From: Rhynchopus sp. YZ270_cl-10
Lineage: Eukaryota; Euglenozoa; Diplonemea; Diplonemida; Diplonemidae
DNA length: 64,000 nt
Reading direction: 5' to 3'
Assembly (NCBI GenBank): GCA_964035575.1
Contig: OZ037900.1
Coordinates: 372,001 to 436,000, forward strand
Shown: positions 39,415-50,400 of the stretch, one piece after another
Layout of the letters: every line of letters starts with the position of its first letter
How positions within the stretch are numbered: position 1 is the stretch's first letter
Made by a program: the position numbers and the translations under genes
The notes under the pieces: generated by a model
What the model saw: the letters and a program-made list of their open reading frames with translations, nothing else
The model's database searches: none
What the model was told of the DNA's origin: nothing

Positions 39415-40908
39415 CTATTCAGTCCTCACGGATTTCATCGGGGATTTCATCGGGGAGACCAGCTGCGACTGCGTGAGGTGCATCTGTGAGACACTTGCAT
39501 CACCACCACCACCACCCCCACCACTCCTCCCTCCCGGACTTAACGCATAGGGGGGCGCCAACGGGTCTGCCGATCTTTGCATTGTCATGCGTGAGTACCC
39601 TGCGGATGCAGCTCCAGTTGAATGCCCATCTCCTCCTCCCCCCCCACCGTAAGGGCTAGCACTATGCGGGGTTCTGCTGTGCGGTGACAGAACATCCTGC
39701 GATTCGGCATGCCTCGCGCGCACCCTCTGAACATCCGGTGTCCCTGGAGGGTGATGATGCAGTGCAAACCCTGCTTCATCCCCTGCATCTACCCCACGCC
39801 TTGCTTCCATTATTCCCTGCGCCTGCTGCTCTTGAAGCGACCTTCCTTGCCCGACCAAATGCATTGCAGGGTTTGAATGTTTCGCAGGAGTAGGGTACAT
39901 TCCATCTACCGGCACACTGCGATGAGGTGATACTACTCTTGTTGCGGGGGGCTCTCTGGATACTGCGAATGGGTGTGATGAAGACACCATGTCGGGGTCG
40001 AGAACGGGGCGTTGTATCGAAACGCGTTGTGGATCTCCGTAGGTGGGGTCTAGCCATTTGACGTATGCTTGCGCGGTTTTGTATGTAGATAGGCCGTGGG
40101 CAGAGGAGAGTGCGTTGTACATGGCGGTGGCCATGCGTTGTTGTCTTGCGCCGCTTCTGGCTCGGAGGGCGTAGTCGACGGTGAAGCACCATTCAGCGTT
40201 CATTAGCTTGGGGTCTGCGGGCTTCCAGGTGCCTGCTGCGATGCGGCGTGGGGTGCCTTCGTCGTATTGAAGGACAACGGTTTTGACAGCCCCAGGGTAC
40301 ACCCGTAGGGCAATGTCGTCGCGGCGAATTCCGTTTCCGACCTCAGAGATCATGTCGTCGCGGAGTGCGTCAAGGAACCGCTCGGCATAGTGTGGCTTCT
40401 CCTTCTTATGTGCCTCGTAGGTGGAATAGTTGACACCATCAATCGAAAGTGTCCCGCGGACAACAGGGTGCTCCCCGTCTCCTTCAAATTCCGGGGCGTT
40501 TTGGGTGTCTACGCGAAGACGGTCTTCAGGGGCACGGTCGTGCTCGTCGTAGCAGCGGAGAACTTTGAATTGTTCGGTGTCATATGCTCTGCGGCGTGTG
40601 TCGAGGAGGGTGACAAGGTTTTGGCCACTGCTTCCTCCACCGGGTTGACGTTTTGCGGTGGGGGTGGCGCGGGGGCGGGAGGAGGATTCTTTGTCGCTCC
40701 GACGCCTTCTTGAGCGGGAAGCAGAGCGTGAGCGGGAGCGTGATCGTGAAGGGCTGCTGCTCCGCGACCGCGACCGTGTGCTCGAGGAGGAGCTCCGCCG
40801 CCTGCGCCTCGAGCTGCGTGGGGAAACTACTTCAGGGGCGGCACCAGAGCGGGTGGAGGGCTGCTTGACATTGCGTGTCGACGCAGGGCTCTGATAGGGG
40901 TCGCTCAT
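39415..40908 (-). CDS. Arg/Ser-rich protein with a SEA-like middle domain
   Basis: 497 aa. The first 90 residues are rich in Arg-Ser runs (33-72), as in splicing-related or phosphorylated nuclear and cytoskeletal proteins. Residues about 150-216 (FLDALRDDMISEV...RRDDIALRVYPGAVKTVVLQYD) have the helix-then-strand pattern of SEA-like domains, which is a weak call. The following block (NAEWCFTVDYALRARSGARQ) looks folded too. The C-terminal 180 residues are low-complexity (Gly, Ser, Pro, His), and a 12-bp repeat gives SPMKSPMKS near the end. No signal peptide or helix. Function unknown. Confidence 0.75.
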   Translation of the reverse strand: MSDPYQSPASTRNVKQPSTRSGAAPEVVSPRSSRRRRRSSSSSTRSRSRSSSPSRSRSRSRSASRSRRRRSDKESSSRPRATPTAKRQPGGGSSGQNLVTLLDTRRRAYDTEQFKVLRCYDEHDRAPEDRLRVDTQNAPEFEGDGEHPVVRGTLSIDGVNYSTYEAHKKEKPHYAERFLDALRDDMISEVGNGIRRDDIALRVYPGAVKTVVLQYDEGTPRRIAAGTWKPADPKLMNAEWCFTVDYALRARSGARQQRMATAMYNALSSAHGLSTYKTAQAYVKWLDPTYGDPQRVSIQRPVLDPDMVSSSHPFAVSREPPATRVVSPHRSVPVDGMYPTPAKHSNPAMHLVGQGRSLQEQQAQGIMEARRGVDAGDEAGFALHHHPPGTPDVQRVRARHAESQDVLSPHSRTPHSASPYGGGGGGDGHSTGAASAGYSRMTMQRSADPLAPPYALSPGGRSGGGGGGGDASVSQMHLTQSQLVSPMKSPMKSVRTE

Positions 40909-41269
40909 TAAGGGGGGATGGATGTGTTGTGGCTATGGGAGTGTGGAGTGTGGAGTGTGGGGTGGAGGCCCAATGAGTGAAGAGAAGGGGCAGGGGCAGG
41001 GGGAGGCTGAAGTGAAATGCTTTCCCCAGAGCCGTTCAGTGAAAGTGTGAAGCGTTTTGGGTGGGACCCGAGTCGAAGAGGTGTGCCAGCGCTGGATAAA
41101 CTTTGCTTGATTATGGACTACTGATAGGAAAAAGCCACGATTTTTCATAGGATCCTTCAGAGCAAAGAGAAGGGAGTACGCTTGGATAAGAAAGGTTGAA
41201 TTGAAAATACAACAGCCAGTTGAGCCGGTGTACACAGGTGATAATACGCCGAAAACCCACCTAAGTCAT

Positions 41270-41760
41270 AACACCCAAAAAGAGAATATTTCGCTGAAGT
41301 GGGGCGATTTGCGGACGGTGAGGAAACTGCCGCCAAAAACCCGCTTCCGACCACACCTGTCCCAGATGCGATGAAGGTTCTGATGGTGTGCGGCGAGCTG
41401 GTTGCTGTGTGGCAGAGAGACGGGGCAGCTGCAGTGGGGTTTATGCCCACCTCGAGAAATGCGGCAGCGCTTGCAAGCGCAAGATGACCCCCACCCAACT
41501 TGCCTTTCATCAAGAAGGTTGCAGACCTGAACGCAGAACCTAGATGCTGTGAAAAGACTAGGGTAACTGGCCGACAAGAGGAAGAGGGAAATCGAGAGCG
41601 CGGCCAAGAATGCACCCTCAGCGCAAAGGGCCTGTGTGTCCTGCACCACCCACTGCTGAGCAAGTTGCTCCTGTATCCATCGACCCTGAAAAGGGAAATC
41701 AAATGGCTTGCCCCGTACCGCAGTGTGAATGGGAGCGGAATACAGAAATAATAATAAAAA
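41270..41760 (+). pseudogene. Possible broken plus-strand gene
   Basis: Several protein-like segments follow each other on the + strand in different frames (AKNPLPTTPVPDAMKVLMVC, GFMPTSRNAAALASAR, APPTAEQVAPVSIDPEKG). The composition is more protein-like than nearby spacer. A long minus-strand frame overlaps it but has no other support. Origin unknown. Confidence 0.25.
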
Positions 41761-41857
41761 CCCCGACCCCCACATTCGTATGCTGCGTAGTTGTCATGCC
41801 ACGGCAAAGAGGTGCCTTTGAGAAGCTAGAACAATGAAGAGAGAAAAAAGGGGGTTT

Positions 41858-41893
41858 GATAAGAAGACCCTAAGCCTCTCGTGTGCTTAGTGG
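41858..41893 (-). other. CTAAGC hairpin element
   Basis: ATAAGAAGACC, CTAAGC (41870-41875), loop, GCTTAG (41885-41890). The usual TCACC is replaced by TGGG. About 490 bp downstream of the stop at 42386. Confidence 0.5.
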
Positions 41894-42385
41894 GAAGAAA
41901 TTCACCTTCTTTAAAAACAAAGGGTGAACTGTTTGTGTCAGCATCGTCACAAAAAATATCATTGCATCCAAATTTTGAAAGCAATATTGATCGAAACGCA
42001 AGAGGTTGACTTGAAACACAAAGAAATACAAAAGCCCTCTCGTAAACAGTGTACAGTAAGACAACAAACATGGAATTTCAAAATTCTAAGGAGGGTTTTT
42101 ACCCCACCGATGTTTGTTGTCTTACTGTATATCTTGGTACAATGACCCGGCTGTACCGGGGGGTGGACACCTAACCATGCGGCCCTACAATCCATTTCGT
42201 GGTTTACATCTGAAACAAAAGACACCCCTATGCAATACAGTTGTCCCCCAGCCCCTTCAATGAAAGTATGTTAGAGTGGTTTCAAAATCGGGGGCAAAAA
42301 AAAAAAGAAATGGTCCTATCCTTTCATTCCAACTCCCCTTTTTTCCCCCCTTCCCCTTCTCCCTCAGAGGCCCACACCTCCCACC

Positions 42386-42976
42386 TCACAACGACTTAAA
42401 TTTGTATATCGTGCTCTCAAGATTGTGGATTTCGTGAAACCCCGTTTGCATATTGTATGCGACGTACTCAGTCATCGCAAGGAGCAGAGGTGGGAAGATG
42501 GTGACCAGTTGGTGCAGTGCTACACCATTGAAGAGCCCACCCGTATGTTCGTAGGAGGCGTACTGCTCCGCGAGAGAAAGCTGCGCCAGGTAGCAGGTTG
42601 GGAACACACAGAGGCATGCGGCGGGGGCCAGGAACATACGACGCGACTGCTGCGTCTTGCCCCACCCTTCGTCATAATCCCAGCTCTCCGGGCGGTAAAT
42701 GCGGGCACCACAGATCACCGCTTGAACAGCAATACACCAACTAGCCAATCCAACTAACGTCTCAGAGGCTCTCCCAAAGTGGTACATCTCCTGTCGGTAC
42801 GCAAACAACCCAAACACCGCAGCGACGATCCCCATCAGCACCAAGAAGGCGCGGGTAAAGACGATGTTCGCGTGGCGGTGCTCGGCGTGGAGGCTGGCAA
42901 TCATCTTCTCTTGGTCCTCTGTGTCCATGGGTTCTGCGGAGTCATCCTCCTCTCCTTCCAATAGGCGGCGAAGCAT
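42386..42976 (-). CDS. Four-helix membrane protein, unknown function
   Basis: 196 aa. The ATG at 42976 follows CCCCCTTTTTTGCAG by 14 bases, a textbook spliced-leader acceptor. The acidic N-terminus (LEGEEDDSAEPMDTEDQEK) is followed by four hydrophobic segments at about 39-60, 73-93, 113-134 and 148-172. A conserved-looking loop (RIYRPESWDYDEGWGKTQQS) lies between helices 2 and 3. The C-terminus (HEIHNLESTIYKFKSL) may be an amphipathic helix. No family recognised; no signal peptide. Confidence 0.75.
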   Translation of the reverse strand: MLRRLLEGEEDDSAEPMDTEDQEKMIASLHAEHRHANIVFTRAFLVLMGIVAAVFGLFAYRQEMYHFGRASETLVGLASWCIAVQAVICGARIYRPESWDYDEGWGKTQQSRRMFLAPAACLCVFPTCYLAQLSLAEQYASYEHTGGLFNGVALHQLVTIFPPLLLAMTEYVAYNMQTGFHEIHNLESTIYKFKSL

Positions 42977-43138
42977 CTTTGTGTGGGAGTCTGCAAAAAA
43001 GGGGGGTGATGGAGGAAGGTAGAGGGGTAGTGGTGGGTTGGTGTTTATTGTGCATAATACAGAATACAGACTACAGCGTGTATTTAATAGATCCCTAACT
43101 CTTCCGGGTACGTAGCAAAGCTACTTTCATTAGTGACT

Positions 43139-43174
<36 letters not shown>

Positions 43175-43283
43175 AATGATTTTTTTCTTCAAATTAGGGA
43201 TACCATTCCACGTCCAGCCCAGGACGAAGAGTAGATGCCGGGGGGGGAAAAAATAGAGTTGAGTTGGCAATACGCCCCCTAGG

Positions 43284-43364
43284 CATACCTAGAAGGCAAA
43301 TACATATTCGCCCTATATTCGGATCCGAATATAGGCCGAATACGAAATTCGCCTTCTAGGTATG
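43284..43364. mobile_element. Foldback miniature element, copy 2
   Basis: Same palindrome as 30213-30294, ends CATACC/GGTATG, centre GGATCC, flanked by TAGG on both sides. The left arm reads CCCTATATTCGG where copy 1 has GCCTTCATTCGG, and the right arm differs in step, so both copies stay self-complementary. Confidence 0.75.
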
Positions 43365-44369
43365 TAGGGACGCAGCACGATGAAAACTACACATTGCTTG
43401 TTTAAGTAGACAGGGAGACCTGCGACCTGCACTTTTTTTAAAAAGGGGGATTCTATGCTAAGCTCAGCACGCTGAAAACTAAAAAAAAATAATTCACCCC
43501 CAACGTCTCCACCGCTCTTGACAAAAGCCAAGTCGCTTTTTATCTCTGAAATCAAAATATTTGCGACTTCATTTTTTGCTCCGTTCAAGAGAATGTTCGT
43601 ACCTACATACAACGCACACAGGGGAGAAAACATACACCAGATACATACAGGAAGGCTGACAGCGGATATGGGATTTTTATGTAAGAGCACAGTGAAACAC
43701 ATGACAGAGCTCACAACAAAACTGCAGCATCGCCATAATGTGTCAACGAGCAACAACAAAAGAGGTGAGATTGGTGACCCAGTCACCAATCTCTCTCATT
43801 CCATACACAAAGCGACCCCTCAGGGGGGGGGTCAGTTTGTGGGGATCTAAACTCCCAACCCCCTAAAATGGGCAGTGCTGGTTTTCAAACACAAAATAAA
43901 GCAATGCTCTGCAACCAACAAAACCAGCTTTCAAAAAAAAACCCCAAAAAAAATGCAAGACAAAGTACCACAATTTTACGAAGAGTAAAAAAAAACGTTT
44001 CCCACCCCCCTTCCCCCGTTTTCCTCCTCCTCCCCCTTTTTTTGATCATCCGTTGTGTAGCATAATGTAATATTTCACTGTCCGGAACACTCGAAAGGAG
44101 TGGCTCTTTATTTTTCTTTCTTTTTCGTTCTTTAACCTTAGCATGAGAGATCAGTGTACACATGAAAAAAAGAAAAGAAAAACTCTGGGATGCAAATGCA
44201 TGGTGCGTGCTTTCTCAAGAAAAAAAATGAAGCTCTCTTTTGCTGCTGAAACAACACAAAGGATCTCTCCTCCGTGACACGCTTTCTTCATTCACCTGAT
44301 CGATCCGCGAGGAGTTGTTTGCAGTAGGACAAGAAATATTGAGGACCAAAAAAATAAAAAGAGAAGTTG

Positions 44370-44402
44370 AAAGTGCAAATGCCTCGTTCATCGGCGGACG
44401 CA
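44370..44402 (-). other. CACCGTT hairpin element, diverged
   Basis: GTTGAAAGTGCAAATGCCTC then GTTCATCGGCGGACGCAGG; about 300 bp downstream of the stop at 44703. Confidence 0.5.
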
Positions 44403-44702
44403 GGCACTAAACCAAAAAAAAAAGTCGTGAATTGCATGAAAACTCCCAAAATCTGCTATTATTTGGTCGTCAAGTTTCTTGTCCTACTGTATTCCAAGCA
44501 TTTGGCAACAGAAACAAAGAAATAGAATCGAAACGAAAGGTGCGTTGCCTGCAAATTGATTGTCACTCAGTATTTGCATTACCCACTTCACACCCCACTC
44601 AGTAGCGAAAAAATACACAAATTTTGCAGAGCGAAAAAAAAATCTATTTTTTCTCCTCTTTTTTTCTTCATTGTCTTCTCACTAGAATTCTATTTCCCCC
44701 AA

Positions 44703-46280
44703 TCACTGCAGTTCAGCCTCTTCATCAGAAAGATCTATGTCGGAAGGGATCTCGAGCTCATGCATTGTGTTGGGTTCTGTTTTTCCAGGGAAGTTCTTGC
44801 TGCAGAGGAAACAGAGGCTCAGTGCGAGGAGACCAAGCACGGCAGCGAGAATGATAACATACCGTGCGTGGAAGGATCCCCCACGGTCTTCTTCTGAGTA
44901 GAGAAACGATTTTTCGTATTTAGTTTCGGTGGCGGCCCCGATGGCACGTACCAGAACTGCATCCTTGTCGAGAATCACCTCTGCGAAGGCTCCGGTATGG
45001 TCTGACCAGAGAAGCTCCCAGCTTGGCCCAAACGTTTTTTGAAAGTAGGTCGCATTGCAGAAGCAGCACCCAGTAATCTCGCACGCAGTTTTTGTCGGGG
45101 GGTCATCCAATAAATTCTCCAAATTCGCTTTCCCTGAATCGCCAAAGGTGATATGCAGGAGATGATCTACAGAAGAATTGCTGTATTTATGTGTCGAAAC
45201 CATTGACATATGTTCGTGACCTGAGATGTACATATCGACCCCGCATTTTTCGAAGATAGGAAGTAAGAGATCAGAGGTGAGGTCTTCTTTGAAGCTGTTG
45301 TTTGGGTCGTAGAGGAAGTCGGACCGCATTTTGGACTCGAAGGCGTCGGTTTCGCTTTGGTTGTGTGTTTTGCGGTAGTCGACTACAGCGGAATCAACGA
45401 AGGCAGATGTGACAATAGGGTTGGAACTGCGGAGTCTGGTACCTGCAGTGACCATGGGGTGGTGACCGACCACGATGGTGCGCGAAAGGGATTTGTCCTT
45501 TTTCTCGCACGCAAGTGTCTCAATCCAGTCCAGCTGTGTTCGAGTCGGGTACACCACTTTGCCCCGGCAGTTTTTGCAATTCCTCGAAACTTTATCCCAA
45601 TCTGCTTTATCCCTCGGTCTGCACCCTCCCCCATTGCAGGAACCTTCGTCGGTTGCCTTCATTGATTGCGTATCAATAAAGATATACCGAATGCCCGCTC
45701 CAGTTGCTAATGAGACATCAAAGGTGTAATTTAAATCCGGTGCGCACCATCTGTTCTTCGCATTCTGGACTGTATAATTGAGCTGCGCGACGATGCCAGC
45801 ATCGTCCGTAAATTCGGTCCCATTTCTGGTGTAAACATTGCCGTACCAATCGTGGTTTCCCATGACTGAATGAAAGTAGACGTCAGATGGTTCGGTAAAT
45901 GTGTTCTCAAAGGTTGTCTCCCATCGAGGGTCTTCTGCGCTTTGAAGGCCATCTTGGTAGAATGAATCACCTACATTGATGACGTGGTTGGGTGGGGTCA
46001 TGCCGGTACGTGCCTTCATTGCAGCCGCAACAGCGTCACGTCTTGCAACATTAAAATCAGGCCGATACTCCCCTGGAGGCACATTCGCCTCGAGATCCAC
46101 CCCAAAATCGCCAAAAACATAGCTCACAAACTGCCCGGTTTTGCTTGTATACCCAATCGGGTTTTGGTGGGTGGGGACCCCCTCCGCGTCTAATAGCTCA
46201 TCAGGTCTTTCGATACAGACAGGCAATGCAACGACTGCAACAGCGTGCACCAATACTACTGCCGTGGCAATGTTGTGCAT
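44703..46280 (-). CDS. Membrane-anchored purple acid phosphatase (TRAP type)
   Basis: 525 aa. The ATG at 46280 gives a signal peptide (MHNIATAVVLVHAVAVVALP); the longer frame upstream does not. The metallophosphoesterase motifs occur in order: GDFG (57-60), GDSFYQDG (104-111), GNHDWYGN (141-148), VGHHPM (271-276) and SGHEHM (353-358). These supply the ligands of the two-metal site that hydrolyses phosphate esters at acid pH. Size and motif spacing fit tartrate-resistant acid phosphatases. Unlike the secreted mammalian enzyme it ends in a transmembrane helix (473-493) and a 30-residue acidic cytosolic tail (IPSDIDLSDEEAEL), so the catalytic domain faces outside or a vacuole lumen. Several N-glycosylation sites. 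Role in phosphate scavenging is inferred. Confidence 0.92.
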   Translation of the reverse strand: MHNIATAVVLVHAVAVVALPVCIERPDELLDAEGVPTHQNPIGYTSKTGQFVSYVFGDFGVDLEANVPPGEYRPDFNVARRDAVAAAMKARTGMTPPNHVINVGDSFYQDGLQSAEDPRWETTFENTFTEPSDVYFHSVMGNHDWYGNVYTRNGTEFTDDAGIVAQLNYTVQNAKNRWCAPDLNYTFDVSLATGAGIRYIFIDTQSMKATDEGSCNGGGCRPRDKADWDKVSRNCKNCRGKVVYPTRTQLDWIETLACEKKDKSLSRTIVVGHHPMVTAGTRLRSSNPIVTSAFVDSAVVDYRKTHNQSETDAFESKMRSDFLYDPNNSFKEDLTSDLLLPIFEKCGVDMYISGHEHMSMVSTHKYSNSSVDHLLHITFGDSGKANLENLLDDPPTKTACEITGCCFCNATYFQKTFGPSWELLWSDHTGAFAEVILDKDAVLVRAIGAATETKYEKSFLYSEEDRGGSFHARYVIILAAVLGLLALSLCFLCSKNFPGKTEPNTMHELEIPSDIDLSDEEAELQ

Positions 46281-47173
46281 TGTAAAGGGAGTGGGGAGAT
46301 GGGGAGAGGGACGAAGAGAATAAAGGTAGTTAGGGTAGTGCAAAAAAGTTGCGAAAAAAGTTGCGAGGTGGGGGAGAGGTGTCGTGTGTATTCCTGGAAG
46401 GGGGAAGGTGAGTTCAGTGCACATAGCGTTGCATACTACATGGTGGGAATTTGTACAGGATTACCAGCCAAAAAATAATTGCCCACTATGTACTCAGTAC
46501 TCCACATTCAGGACCTTAGGATGTACAGTTCAAGGTCCCGATCTGGTTCTGAGCGCTAAAAGGGGTGGGGAAAATTTTTTTGAAAGACATCTGAACCTTT
46601 TTTTTGAATTCAACATCTACCACTTGGCCCAATAGCAGGGGGAGTGGGGGGGAGGAGAGTGCGTGGGGGAGACACCACGGGGACGGGAGAGGTAGGAGAG
46701 AGAGGGGTCAAGAGAACAAAGCCTTATTTTCTAAAAGGAGGAAACTGCAAAAAAAAAGTCTTGACTATGGTGCGACAATTTCGTTAGGCACAGCATCGTC
46801 GTTTCTTGTTTCTTGTGTTCCTGCTTAAAAAAACCCCCCCATCCCATCTATACACGGTGGCCGTGTTATAAAAAACAGTGTGCTCTCTTGTCTCTCAATA
46901 GATGCAAAGGCAACAAAGCAAAATCACTTTTTTTTCTGGAGGGGGGTCCCGAACCCCCCTCACACCCCCCTTTTAGGGATACGCTCTAGCATTGCTATCT
47001 CATCGAAGGATGAGGTGTTTGAAAAAGTTTGTTTCAACTTTGTTGTTTTTGTTTTTGTTTTTGCTACTCTGTTTGTTTTGTATATAGAAGCATGAGGTGT
47101 GTTTGTGTATGTTTTCCCCCCTTCTACCTTCTACAGTCTGTCACTACACAAAACAAAAAATGAAAGAAAAGTT

Positions 47174-47209
47174 TATAAGATGAACCTAAGCCTCTCGTGC
47201 TTAGTCACC
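47174..47209 (-). other. CTAAGC hairpin element, clearest copy
   Basis: On the + strand: ATAAGATGAAC, CTAAGC (47186-47191), a seven-base loop (CTCTCGT), GCTTAG (47199-47204), TCACC. At least nine related copies in the window share the flanks. Several have different stems that still pair (CTATGC/GCATAG, ACGCC/GGCGT, A-run/T-run), which points to a folded RNA. It lies about 250 bp downstream of the stop at 47458; most single-copy gene 3' flanks here have one such element or a related hairpin. Confidence 0.65.
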
Positions 47210-47388
47210 CTAAACTTGAAAAAGCAAAAAACACAAAAAAAAAAAAAAATCCCGTGACAGTGTATAGTCCATCCGGTAATTAAGTTGGGTGTTAATTCCC
47301 TTGGTTTTTAATACCGGTCAGACAAAAAAAGAATTGGCTCGAAAGCCCCCCCTTCTCTATTTTTCGAATTTTTATTTTTATTTGAAAA

Positions 47389-47450
47389 AATTGTTGGAGT
47401 AGTGTAGTTTGCCTCGGTTGTGTTGCCACAGTTTGTGCAATCTCCACTGT
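47389..47450. repeat. TTGTTGGAGTAGTGTAG dispersed repeat, copy 1
   Basis: About 60 bp from TTGTTGGAGTAGTGTAG to CAATCTCCACTGT, with outer GGAG/CTCC able to pair. Other copies at 57198-57262 and 61712-61776, same orientation. Confidence 0.7.
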
Positions 47451-47457
47451 ATTTTCT

Positions 47458-50400
47458 TCATTCTTCTTCCGTGAAATCACCCCTCTGCCTGATATTTGCG
47501 CTTGCCTCGAAACTGTTTTCGGAGGCTAGCGGCGAATCTAATAGCGGGTTCGCATGCCTGATATCGGTGTTGAACGGAACATCGGTCGGGAGCGAGGAGG
47601 GCAGCTGGTTGAGGCGGTCCACCGTCGACGCCTTTGTCATCCGCTTGAAGAAGGTGCACCAGCTGCGACGACCGCCCGCAGATGGGGCACACAGCGTAAA
47701 CAAACTGACCTTTCCTGTAGTATGACGCTCCATTCCAAAGTAGAAGTAAACGCCGTCACTCCCCAGGTCGTCACACACCTTTGCAGTATCACTGTATTGG
47801 ACCCTCCCGAGAGGCTTTTCGTGGCTTCTTCCGTCTTTTCGTGGGTTCAAAGTGTAGAATCGAAGCTCCCTTTCATCAGCTTCGACCCAAACATCTTTCC
47901 AAGTTAGTTCTGATTTGTTCTCCACCCCTTTAACCCTTCGGAGGGTACGGAGAGACCCGGTTTTGACTGGATTTTGGCGTCGTTCGGGTTTGGTTCGTTC
48001 TTCCTCTTCTTGTTGTTGAACGACTTCGTCGATGTTGCGGACAGCGTTTAGCATGCTTTCCCCTGAGATGTTATGTTTGATTAGACTCTGACGAACATCT
48101 TCAAGAATTCTTGATGGTCCTGCACTGAGTTCGGTTAAATCATGGAAATCTTTTTGGTGCTGCGGAGGCGGAGGATACTGCGGTGCGTCGTCTCTCTCGG
48201 TTCTATCTAAGGTTGGGCTCGGCAGCGTTTCGCTTGCATCCCTTCCGAGCGTTTCCGTGTACTCCCTGATGCGGTCTTTTGTCACCTTTTGTGCCTGCTT
48301 GCTTTCTTCGGAAAGTGTGAGCAGACGGTGTGTCGTGATGTCATGATAAGATACATTCTCCCATTTTGCTCTCGCATTGTAAGACGATCTGGTCGATGCC
48401 ATAGGTTTGATAGAAGGCTTATGGGAAGGCATTGGGGCGGAATGTGCCTCTTCTGTTTCCTTTTGCAAACTTTCGCTGATTTCTTGTATAGTGGGCATGG
48501 GAGGTACTGCGGGTTGACCTGGCTGTAGATTCATCAAATCTTGCGGCGAAATCGCAGCTCCTGCTCGCATGCCAGATGCCTCATGCTGTTGATACGCTAG
48601 CCTCCCGTTTGTGTGTTGAGTATGCGCGATGACCTCCTCCATGTTTAGCTGTGGAGACACTCCATAGGCAGCAGGCGGAGGAGGGGGTCCTGGAGAAGGC
48701 GTTCTGGTCTTCCGTGGAGGGAGAGGGAGGGAGGGCGGTACGTCGGCGTGTGGGTTGTAGACTAGGCTGTTCGAAGGGATGGGTGCTTCTTGTCTTGCCG
48801 CTCTGGAACGTTGAAGCATTTGGAGAACGTTATCAACGCTGGTGCTTTCTAATGAAGGTGCAAGAGGTTGAGATGGAGACCGGCGAGGGCTTGGTGCAAC
48901 AGCCTCCGGAGGGGGGCCGCGTACAGTAGGGGAGTGGATGTACATCTCCTCGACTCTCATCCTCGCGTCGCTCCCGTTCCCGGTGTGCTCGAGAAGTGGA
49001 ACTGCGGAGCCCGGAGTGTAATAAGGACCGCCACCATCGGGGACCACAATGTGCGTGCTGGCGACGTGCTCCTCCATGGGGGAGGGGCCGCGGGCAGAGG
49101 GGGTTGGGGCAAGGGTGGTGGGGGTCATGCGGCGGGGGGGGTCGGGTTCGTTGGTGCCACCGACATCGCCTACGCGACCAGGAGACGCGGTCTGCATGGA
49201 TGGTGTGGAGGTGGGTGCAAGAGAGACACGTCCCGGAGAGGTTTGTTGGACAAATGCTGGTATAGATGTGGCGGTGGGGGTGCGGCGGGTGGGGGCGTTG
49301 GGGTCATTGCTGGGGGGCCCCGGAGACGCGGTAGGTGGAGCGAACCCAGGGGAGGCTGTCGTGCGGTGTGCTGTGCCCTCGCTGTCTGGTGGTGCGGTGC
49401 CGCCCAACGCAGCTGGCCTCGCGGGGTGCATGACCTCCACCATCGGCATAGGTGGCGGTGGTGGTGGGTATTGGGTGGTGGGTGCTGGAGTGGTGCCTGG
49501 TACGGTGGGGTCGGTTCTGAGGGGCTGCAGGTGGACAGATGGCATTGGTTGCTGCTGCTGTTGTTGTTGTTGCTGCTGCTGCTGCTGCTGCTGTTGCATT
49601 TGTTGTTGTTGTTGGTGGTGTTGGTGCATTTGCTGCTGCGGCTGCTGCTGCTGTTGTTGTTGGTGCATTTTCTGTTGTTGTTGCACTTGCTGCTGCTGTT
49701 GTTGTAATGGTTGTATTTGCTGCCCCTGCCCCTGCCCCACCTCCCCCAACACCGGCATCGGCGGGATCGCTGGCGGAGGACATGTCATAGGCGGTGCCAC
49801 AGGACTCTCTGCCGGGGACAGCGGCACATGCTGCCTCACTGCAGCCCCACCGTAGCTCAGCCTGCCCCTAGGCGACACACTGCGCGGCGAACGCCCACCA
49901 CCACTACGCTGAATACGCTGACTCCCCAGCCCTCCTCGCGAGTAGCTCCGCACCGACGCCACCGCTGGCGACGCAGACCGCTCCCGCTGCTGCGACCCCA
50001 CCGGCCGCCCTGCCAGGCTCTCAATCCGCCTCTGCCGCAGCCGCCCCTCTATCCCACGCAGCTCTGCCTCTAGCTTCCGCTCGGACCGCTCCATCTCCCT
50101 GGCCGCCACCTCCAACAGGCTCTTCTCTGCCTCAGGCGTTTCACACCCACCACGCGCCCTCGGTGTCACCCCTTCCTCCGGCGGCGGGATCGGCGTAGGC
50201 GGCTCAGACGGCCGCGACACACGCGACCTCCCCGAAAAGTATGGATCCCACCCCTTCTCCCTGCTCGCAGCAGGGTGGGTCTGGCTCTGATGGGTCCGCG
50301 GTGACGACATGGCATGCCGCCCTCCGTTCGCTGGAGAGACGTACAGCGATCTTGCAGACCCAGGTATTGACCCGGTGTGCCGCTTGGTAGGGGTTATCTG

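Larger units (their letters stand above)
40909..42385. other. Spacer with a possible plus-strand remnant
   Basis: Holds the 5' flank of the Arg/Ser-rich gene, a diverged TTGAATTGAAAATACAACAGCC element (41197-41250), the stretch described at 41270-41760, a CTAAGC hairpin (41858-41893), and a TTGACTTGAAACAC element interrupted by about 80 bp with inverted GTAAGACAACAAACATGG / TTTGTTGTCTTAC words (42003-42165). Confidence 0.5.
42977..44702. other. Spacer between phosphatase and four-helix genes
   Basis: No gene supported. Contains a GA dinucleotide run (about 43145-43170), a foldback element (43284-43364) and a TCGTTCATCGGCGG hairpin (44370-44402). Reading frames on both strands here look like chance. 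Confidence 0.5.
46281..47457. other. Spacer between PH-protein and phosphatase genes
   Basis: No gene supported. Holds poly-purine and poly-T runs, a CTAAGC hairpin (47174-47209) and a copy of the TTGTTGGAGTAGTGTAG repeat (47389-47450) just downstream of the PH-protein stop. Confidence 0.55.

Noticed and set aside
41157-41807. 216-residue minus-strand frame
   Set aside because: No recognisable domain or acceptor, composition unlike neighbours; overlaps a stretch that looks more coding on the other strand.
48868-49855. Plus-strand frames rich in Leu, Cys or Ala
   Set aside because: Antisense of the polyQ and Pro-rich parts of the PH-domain protein.
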